From: Avimonoglobus sp965151315
GTDB taxonomy: Bacteria > Bacillota > Clostridia > UBA1381
Assembly (NCBI GenBank): GCA_965151315.1
Contig: CBCTZG010000077.1
Span: 1 to 13,773 of the forward strand
Length of the DNA: 13,773 nt
Reading direction: 5' to 3'
The notes below the pieces were generated by a model that saw nothing but the letters and a program-made list of their open reading frames with translations, searched no databases and was not told the DNA's origin. Positions within the stretch are counted from its first letter, which is position 1; every line of letters begins with the position of its first letter. Positions 7,297 to 11,599 of the stretch are shown here, one piece after another. Both the position numbers and the translations under genes were made by a program.

Positions 7297-7361
7297 TCTT
7301 TTAACACTTTTGTTTGAATTTTTGTAAAGGCCTGTTTATGCCTTAATCTTCTCTATTGTGT

Positions 7362-7367
7362 TAAAAT
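7362..7367 (+). promoter_or_regulatory. Possible -10 element of the flavin reductase gene
   Basis: TAAAAT lies 29 bases upstream of the ATG. No convincing -35 element is seen at 16-18 bases upstream, so this is tentative. Confidence 0.3.
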
Positions 7368-7396
7368 AGCGAAAGTGAAATTTCAAAGGAGATATT

Positions 7397-7933
7397 ATGA
7401 AAGAGAAAATAAATGTATTTGAATACAGCAGAGAGATTCTTGAAGCTCTTAATAAAGGAATACTTATAACTTCTAAATATGAAGATAAGGTAAATACAAT
7501 GACCATATCCTGGGGCGCTCTTGGAATAGAATGGTCAAAGCCAATGTTTACCATTTACGTAAGAGAGCACAGATTTACGAAGTCTCTCTTAGATAAAAAT
7601 CCTGAATTTACTGTAAATGTTCCATTAGGTGATTATGATAAGAAAATTGTCGGACTTGCAGGAGTAAAAAGCGGTCGTGACATGGATAAAATAAAGGAGC
7701 TTGGATTAACACTTGAAGAGCCTGAAACAATATCAGTTCCGGGCATAAAGGAATTCCCACTTACTCTTGAGTGCCGCGTGGTTTACAAACAGCAGCAGAA
7801 ATCAGAAATGCTCCTTCCTGAATATAATGAAAAATTTTATCCACAGGATGTGGACGGATTATTCCACGGGGCAAACAAGGATTACCATGTAATGTATTTT
7901 GGTGAGATTGTGGATGCGTATATAATAAAGTAA
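7397..7933 (+). CDS. Flavin reductase-like (FMN-binding split-barrel) protein
   Basis: The 178-residue cytoplasmic protein has the flavin reductase-like split beta-barrel fold that binds FMN and, in characterised members, passes electrons from NAD(P)H. The pattern KGILITSKYEDKVNTMTISWGALGIEWSKPMF is divided here as KGILITSKYEDKVN and TMTISWG (35-41), the flavin-contacting strand of this family; FTIYVREHRFTKSLLD and NPEFTVNVP (68-76) follow as expected. Length is normal for the stand-alone form. AAGGAG sits 7 bases before the ATG. It is the last intact host-type gene before the foreign segment, and only about 29 bases separate its stop from a recombinase remnant, so its native downstream region is missing. 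The substrate is unknown. Confidence 0.9.
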   Translation: MKEKINVFEYSREILEALNKGILITSKYEDKVNTMTISWGALGIEWSKPMFTIYVREHRFTKSLLDKNPEFTVNVPLGDYDKKIVGLAGVKSGRDMDKIKELGLTLEEPETISVPGIKEFPLTLECRVVYKQQQKSEMLLPEYNEKFYPQDVDGLFHGANKDYHVMYFGEIVDAYIIK

Positions 7934-7961
7934 ACTTCATACGCAAAAAATGATTCCACCT

Positions 7962-8195
7962 TTTGGCAACTTCCTGTGTTACTGCTTTTTGCTCTTTCTC
8001 ATAGCTTTGAAGCATTTTAGAAAAGCGTTCATCGGAGAGGATGCCGCTTGCGTTTTGCTCGAAAACCTTTTCAATAAGCCTGTCGATTTCGGCGATTCTC
8101 TTTGTGCCTTGTTCAACCGCCAGCTCCAGCATTTTGTGTTCTTTCTGACGCATAGCATTGATTTTCTTTGCAAGTATATACAGAAATACCGGCAT
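7962..8195 (-). pseudogene. Fragment of a large serine recombinase (C-terminal coiled-coil part)
   Basis: The 78 sensible codons include EQGTKRIAEIDRLIEKVFEQ and NASGILSDERFSKMLQSYEK, the charged helical region that follows the DNA-binding part in large serine recombinases of Tn1549/TndX-type conjugative elements (…IxELDxLIxxxYExNxxGxLxDERF…). The N-terminal catalytic resolvase domain is absent: a TAG stands directly before the first ATG and no recombinase sequence lies further upstream. Homology also stops abruptly at the other end, about 29 bases from the flavin reductase stop, although the open frame continues antisense into that gene. It is therefore a remnant truncated at both ends and marks an old integration event. 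It is unlikely to be functional. Confidence 0.75.
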
Positions 8196-8797
8196 CTATC
8201 TAAAAGCCGTCTTTGATACAAGTCCGTTTGCGGAAGTGGGCAGAAAACGGCTTAAAATAAGGGCATTTATGCTGTTTTCAACGCTGCTGCGGAAATATTT
8301 TTTCGGTATTGCCGATGCGGTGGATTATTCGACAATAGCGGTTTGAACCCGTCCGCAGTTAAAATAAAAAGGTATATGAATAATAAAAAGGTTGACTGAT
8401 ACATCGCCACATATAAGCCGCATATAACCTTGTCATACAAAAGGCGAAGGGGAAACGGAAATGCTCCTATCTGCCTCGCCAAAAAGAAAAATGTGAAACG
8501 GGGGCGAAGCAATGAACCATCCAAGCGGCTTGAAAGCAAATCGACCGTTGCTTTTTCTTCCTGCCGCGAAAACAGCCGAGAGTGACCACCAAATGCAGGA
8601 TATGTACAGGCTGAACAAAACTGCATGAATTGACTTCACTCAAATATGACACAGCCCTGATCATGGAGAAAAATCTGCAAATATATCCTCTGTTTCGGAT
8701 ACTGCCGGACAAATATGCAACACCGTCTCCCGATTATTGATCGCAGATGAATTTGACAACCCCGAAAAAAACTTCGTGCAAGGTCGTCCGTGTGGGC
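8196..8797. other. Segment of mixed composition without recognisable genes
   Basis: Between the recombinase remnant and the HTH promoter I find no gene I can name. Several short frames are open on both strands (for example a 38-codon plus-strand frame starting MNHPSGLKAN at about 8511 after GGGGCGAAGC, and a 3'-end-like frame ending KYATPSPDY near 8740), but none has a convincing family match. GC content is between that of the left and right parts. It is best read as decayed mobile-element DNA. A short direct repeat AATAAAAAGGT occurs twice near 8363-8392. Confidence 0.5.
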
Positions 8798-8826
8798 TTA
8801 CTTTTATTCGGATATTCGTATATAAT
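8798..8826 (+). promoter_or_regulatory. Promoter of the HTH-sigma cassette
   Basis: TTACTT (8798-8803) and a perfect TATAAT (8821-8826) are separated by 17 bases. The start would be near 8833, 30 bases before the HTH start codon. Confidence 0.6.
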
Positions 8827-8862
8827 GTATTATGTTGAGTATTATCCATGCGGAGGTGTGGT

Positions 8863-9072
8863 ATGAACGGGATCAAGGGATATTTATCCATTCGGGAGGC
8901 GTCCTACCGTTGGGGCGTGTCGGAGCGGCGGGTCAATCAGTATTGCGCCGAGGAGCGGATCCCAGGCGCGTCCCGGTTCGGGCGTTCATGGGCGATCCCG
9001 GAAAACGCGAAAAAGCCGTCCGACCCGCGCTTTCAGGAACAGTGCCGCGATTCCGGCAGGACAAGCACCTGA
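8863..9072 (+). CDS. Small helix-turn-helix DNA-binding protein (excisionase/MerR-like)
   Basis: A 69-residue protein almost wholly made of one winged-helix domain: GYLSIREASYRWGVSERRVN (about 5-24) is the helix-turn-helix, followed by QYCAEERIPGASRFGRSWAIPENAKKP, the recognition-wing pattern common to excisionase-like and MerR-like DNA-binding proteins of Firmicutes mobile elements. The start was set at the ATG after CGGAGGTG (6-7 bases spacing); an ATG 15 bases upstream in the same frame overlaps that ribosome site. It is first in a plus-strand unit ahead of the sigma-like gene (48-base gap), so it may regulate that unit or act in element excision. GC content is far above that of the left part. 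Confidence 0.8.
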   Translation: MNGIKGYLSIREASYRWGVSERRVNQYCAEERIPGASRFGRSWAIPENAKKPSDPRFQEQCRDSGRTST

Positions 9073-9120
9073 CAGACTCCCGGATACATTTGAATCAGCC
9101 GCAAAAAGGAAGTGAACGCT

Positions 9121-9504
9121 ATGACCTGCGACGAGAGCTTATACCGCCAATATCTGAACGGCGACGACGAAGGGCTTAATGCCCTGATGAAAAAATACGG
9201 CGAACCGCTGACGCTGTACATTGACGGCTATCTGCACGACGTTCACGAGCCGGAGGAACGGCTGTTGGCGGAGGAGGTCATACGGACGGAAGAGCGCAAC
9301 CGCGTCCTGCATTTCTGCATGGGCGAAATGAACCCGGACTATCGGGAAGTCCTGTATCTCACCTATTTTGAAGGCATGAGCTACGCGCAGGCGGCGGAGG
9401 TCACGGGAAAAACGGTGAAGCAGATCACCAATATGGTGTATCGTGGAAAAAAGAGCCTGCGAAGGCTCTTAGAACGGGAGGGAATCACTAATGCGCAGTC
9501 ATGA
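9121..9504 (+). CDS. Sigma-70 family RNA polymerase sigma factor, apparently missing region 2
   Basis: The protein has 127 residues. Its C-terminal half, from about 60, is a complete sigma region 4: MNPDYREVLYLTYFEGMSYAQAAEVTGKTVKQITNMVYRGKKSLRRLLE is present as DYREVLYLTYFEGMSYAQAA and GKTVKQITNMVYRGKKSLRR, the -35-binding helix-turn-helix. The N-terminus SLYRQYLNGDDEGLNALMKK and YGEPLTLYIDGYLHDVHEPE is the start of region 2. In relatives known to me this is followed by AEDLMIEAF…, some 50 residues of region 2.2-2.4 that bind core polymerase and melt the -10 element. Here HDVHEPEE joins directly to RLLAEEVIRTEERNRVL, so that block seems deleted in frame. Start ATG chosen because AAGGAAG lies 8 bases before it; a GTG at 9112 is too close to that site. 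The next gene overlaps its end by 14 bases. Confidence 0.8.
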   Translation: MTCDESLYRQYLNGDDEGLNALMKKYGEPLTLYIDGYLHDVHEPEERLLAEEVIRTEERNRVLHFCMGEMNPDYREVLYLTYFEGMSYAQAAEVTGKTVKQITNMVYRGKKSLRRLLEREGITNAQS

Positions 9505-9799
9505 AGAGCGTGTCGCGGAGACGAAGCGGCGCATTGCCAAAATTGAGCGGGAGAAACGGTTGCGGCGCAATACGGTCACCATGGCTTCCGCCGTGGCGGC
9601 GTGCCTTGTGCTGCTCGTCGGCGTGTCTCTCGCCATGCCCGGCATTGCCGCGAAAATACAGTCAGGCGATTATTCCGGCTTTGAAACGGCGGCCAGCATC
9701 TTTCACGGCGGCGCGGCACAGTACATCGCCTACACCCTGCCGGTGCTGCTGGTGGCGGCAGGAAGATGGTCCGCTTTCCGCTTATCGCAGAGGAAATAA
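9491..9799 (+). CDS. Small membrane protein with basic N-terminus, possible anti-sigma partner
   Basis: I do not recognise a named family. The 102-residue protein starts with a strongly basic, helical stretch (residues 1-27, ERVAETKRRIAKIEREKRLR), then a transmembrane segment (about 28-49), an outer loop of about 25 residues, a weaker second hydrophobic segment (about 75-90) and a basic tail FRLSQRK. It overlaps the sigma-like gene by 14 bases and has GGGAGGG at 9 bases before its ATG, so the two are probably translationally coupled. That arrangement is typical of sigma/anti-sigma pairs, but no anti-sigma domain is seen. It has the same layout as the 117-residue protein at 9959-10312 and the two are likely distant paralogues. 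A terminator follows it. Confidence 0.7.
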   Translation: MRSHEERVAETKRRIAKIEREKRLRRNTVTMASAVAACLVLLVGVSLAMPGIAAKIQSGDYSGFETAASIFHGGAAQYIAYTLPVLLVAAGRWSAFRLSQRK

Positions 9800-9815
9800 C
9801 TGAACATTTACTCCC

Positions 9816-9850
9816 TGAGAGCTGCTTTTTGGCGGCTCTCAAATTTTTTT
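9816..9850 (+). terminator. Intrinsic terminator after the sigma/membrane-protein pair
   Basis: TGAGAGC (9816-9822) pairs with GCTCTCA (9835-9841), with GC/GG contacts inside the loop, followed by A A then seven T (9844-9850). It separates the regulatory genes from the surface-protein genes. Confidence 0.85.
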
Positions 9851-9945
9851 GAAAAATTTTGCGTTTTGGGTGAGAGTTTTTTCGATTTTTTGTACCTATA
9901 TAAGTGAAGGGGTTTTTAAGCCGCATTTCAAAAAATCCAGAGAGG
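9851..9945 (+). promoter_or_regulatory. T-rich leader, probable promoter region of the surface-protein operon
   Basis: Downstream of the terminator lies a low-GC stretch in an otherwise GC-rich segment, with GAGTTTTTTCG, GATTTTTTG and a -10-like TATAAG near 9899-9904. No clear sigma-A -35 element is present. It may hold a promoter read by the sigma-like protein of the cassette; this is inference from position only. Confidence 0.35.
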
Positions 9946-9958
9946 AGGTTCAAACGAT

Positions 9959-10312
9959 ATGTACGATACCGCAAGACGGGTCGCACTCGTCAAGCAGCGG
10001 GTGCGGGAAAACACCCGCCGGAGGCAGCGGCGCGGCATATATGGACTGAGCGCCGCGTGTATGCTGCTGTGCGCGGTCTTGACGCAGGCAGCGGGCACGG
10101 TCGTCGGGCCGGGGCAGACAGCCGCATGGGGCGTGTTCGGCGCGATGCTGCTGCGGGAGGACGCGGGCGGCTATGTGCTGGTGGGCGTTGTCTGCTTTGC
10201 AGCAGCGGTGGTCATCACCGCGCTGTGCTTCCGGCTCAGGAAAAGAGAAAATCAGAAAAAAGGCAGGGCAGATAAGCCGAACCGGCATGAACAGGAGGAG
10301 AAAAGCCAATGA
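9959..10312 (+). CDS. Small two-pass membrane protein of the surface-protein operon
   Basis: Unrecognised 117-residue protein. Residues 1-25 are basic and helical (RRVALVKQRVRENTRRRQRR), followed by a membrane segment (27-47), a short loop, a second membrane segment at about 71-91 (YVLVGVVCFAAAVVITALCF) and a long charged tail (RLRKRENQKKG…). The layout copies the protein at 9491-9799, including the basic lead and the final FRL(R/S) motif. AGAGAGGAGGT lies 8 bases before the ATG. Its TGA overlaps the ATG of the surface-protein stub (ATGA), so it leads the downstream operon. Possible roles are membrane anchoring or control of surface-protein export; there is no direct evidence. Confidence 0.75.
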   Translation: MYDTARRVALVKQRVRENTRRRQRRGIYGLSAACMLLCAVLTQAAGTVVGPGQTAAWGVFGAMLLREDAGGYVLVGVVCFAAAVVITALCFRLRKRENQKKGRADKPNRHEQEEKSQ

Positions 10313-10407
10313 AGAAACGAATACTCAGCATCCTGCTGCCGACAGCGACCTTTACTGCGGGTGAGCTTCGCCGTGATAAACAATTCCGAACGGAGGGAAG
10401 AAGATGA
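10309..10407 (+). pseudogene. 5' stub of a surface-protein gene (signal-peptide region with internal deletion)
   Basis: A 32-codon frame starts MKKRILSILLPTATFTAGEL. It matches the first codons of the large adhesin at 11600 (MKKRILSILLLCCMVLTLLP…TAAFAAGELP) at DNA level except for nine codons lost in frame between CTGCTG repeats, which removes the hydrophobic core of the signal peptide. Homology ends after GCGGGTGAG, and the frame ends at a TGA overlapping the ATG of the collagen-like gene (ATGA). The stub is coupled to the gene before it in the same way. It looks like what remained when an adhesin gene was replaced by, or lost next to, the collagen-like gene. A short product cannot be excluded. 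Confidence 0.75.
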
Positions 10408-11567
10408 AAACAGGGAAAAAACTACTCACAGGCTCACTTTTGGTGCTTTGCGCCGCTCTATTGGTGCTTTGCATCGTGCTTGCCGCAGGATGGAGCAAGG
10501 CGGCAAAAACCGACACTGCACTGCCGGAGGTGCGGAACAACGGCACGGCGATCCAGTGGAAATACAGCGATGAAGCCGATTGGCACGACCTTGTGGCGCT
10601 TACCGAGCTGCGGGGCGCTGCCGGAGAAGCCGGTAAGGACGGTGCCAACGGTAAAGACGGAATTAACGGCAAAAGCATAGAGGTGCAGCGAGCCGCAACC
10701 CACATACAGTGGCATTACGCGGGTGACAAGTGGCAGAATCTTGTGGCGATAGCCGATATCACAGGCCCCGCCGGACAGACCGGTAAGGCCGGAGCAAACG
10801 GAAAAACACCGGAGTTCCGCGTGAACGAAAGCACCCTGCAGTGGCGTTATGTCGGCGATGAAATATGGCTGAACCTGTATGATCTTTCGGTTTTGAAAGG
10901 CCTTGACGGTAAGGACGGAACCGCCGGCAAAGACGGAACAAACGGGCAAAACGGCTCCGACGGCAAAGACGGCAGCACCCCGTTCATCGGTGAGAACGGC
11001 AACTGGTGGATCGGAGAAACCGACACCGGGGTAAAAGCTGCAGGAATTGACGGCGAAAAGGGCGACAAAGGCGACAAGGGAGATAAAGGTGACAAGGGCG
11101 ACCCCGGTCAGAACGGCGGAAGCTCCGGGTATTTTCATGCAAAAGCGTCAGTAGGGACGGCTCTTCTTCAAAACTGTTCCGCAAGAATTGGATTTACTGA
11201 AAAAATAAACAGAGGCGGTCTGATTTCAGCTTCCCCAAATGAAATTACGCTGAAAAAGGGGCATATATACAACGTCATCATAAGCGGCTCTCTCGGAGTC
11301 GGCTCGAACGCTTCCGACAAAACCGGTTATTATTGCATCCAAATGACAGACAGCAGTGAGGATGCAGATTTTTGCAGGAATATCACACGCATAAAACGAG
11401 ATGGAGCAAAACTTCCGTATAGTAACGACTATCATTCCTTTAACTTCAACAGAATGTATGACGCATCAGCCCGAGATATAACATTGAAATTTTTATTTGA
11501 GCAATCGGAATACAATACACTTCTTGTGGAGTTCAGCGGCACCATTACGATCACCGCTCTTGACTGA
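10404..11567 (+). CDS. Membrane-anchored collagen-like protein with Trp-rich repeats
   Basis: 387 residues. A basic start and one hydrophobic segment (about 7-29) anchor or export it; no clear cleavage site follows, so an N-terminal anchor is likely. Three modules of one pattern come next, each LQW/IQW-x-Y…W-x-(D/N)-L-x-x-L followed by Gly-X-Y triplets: 50-70 then GAAGEAGKDGANGKDGINGK, 101-121 then GPAGQTGKAGANGK, and 145-166 then GLDGKDGTAGKDGTNG…. A related short unit STPFIGENGNWWIGETDTG (191-209) precedes a pure collagen run GEKGDKGDKGDKGDKGDPG (217-235). Residues 243-387 are a beta-rich region ending LVEFSGTITITALD that resembles the C1q/BclA-like globular heads capping bacterial collagens; this is inferred from position and pattern. 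GGAGGGAAG precedes the ATG. The C-terminal coding part is less GC-rich than the rest, suggesting a separate origin. Confidence 0.88.
   Translation: MKTGKKLLTGSLLVLCAALLVLCIVLAAGWSKAAKTDTALPEVRNNGTAIQWKYSDEADWHDLVALTELRGAAGEAGKDGANGKDGINGKSIEVQRAATHIQWHYAGDKWQNLVAIADITGPAGQTGKAGANGKTPEFRVNESTLQWRYVGDEIWLNLYDLSVLKGLDGKDGTAGKDGTNGQNGSDGKDGSTPFIGENGNWWIGETDTGVKAAGIDGEKGDKGDKGDKGDKGDPGQNGGSSGYFHAKASVGTALLQNCSARIGFTEKINRGGLISASPNEITLKKGHIYNVIISGSLGVGSNASDKTGYYCIQMTDSSEDADFCRNITRIKRDGAKLPYSNDYHSFNFNRMYDASARDITLKFLFEQSEYNTLLVEFSGTITITALD
11052..11105 (+). repeat. Nine-base tandem repeat coding for the Gly-Asp-Lys collagen run
   Basis: Six successive 9-base units of the form GG(C/A/T)GA(C/T)AA(A/G), the first reading GGCGAAAAG and the last GGCGACCCC, encode GEK-GDK-GDK-GDK-GDK-GDP. 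Units 2, 3 and 5 differ by only one or two bases, so slippage would change the collagen length in frame. Confidence 0.85.
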
Positions 11568-11599
11568 GCCGACATATACGAAAACGGAGGGAACGGGAA

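Noticed and set aside
7761..7961. Minus-strand frame continuing from the recombinase fragment into the flavin reductase gene
   Set aside because: Recombinase-like sequence ends near 7962; the rest is antisense to a well-supported gene and has no family pattern.
8267..8712. Overlapping minus-strand frames of 68-119 codons in the decayed stretch
   Set aside because: No ribosome sites, three overlapping frames at once and no recognisable motif; more likely chance openings in mobile-element debris.
9501..9986. Alternative frames in the first membrane-protein gene (plus and minus)
   Set aside because: The frame from 9491 has a ribosome site, overlap coupling and membrane topology; the others are Arg/Pro-rich shadows typical of GC-rich DNA.
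11052..11105. Tandem repeats considered as a CRISPR or integration array
   Set aside because: Units are 9 bases, contiguous and coding in frame, with no spacers.
10458..11138. Long minus-strand open frames (226 and 82 codons) opposite the collagen-like gene
   Set aside because: They arise from the Gly-X-Y codon pattern read backwards, giving artificial Pro/Ser/Leu repeats; no ribosome sites or family features.
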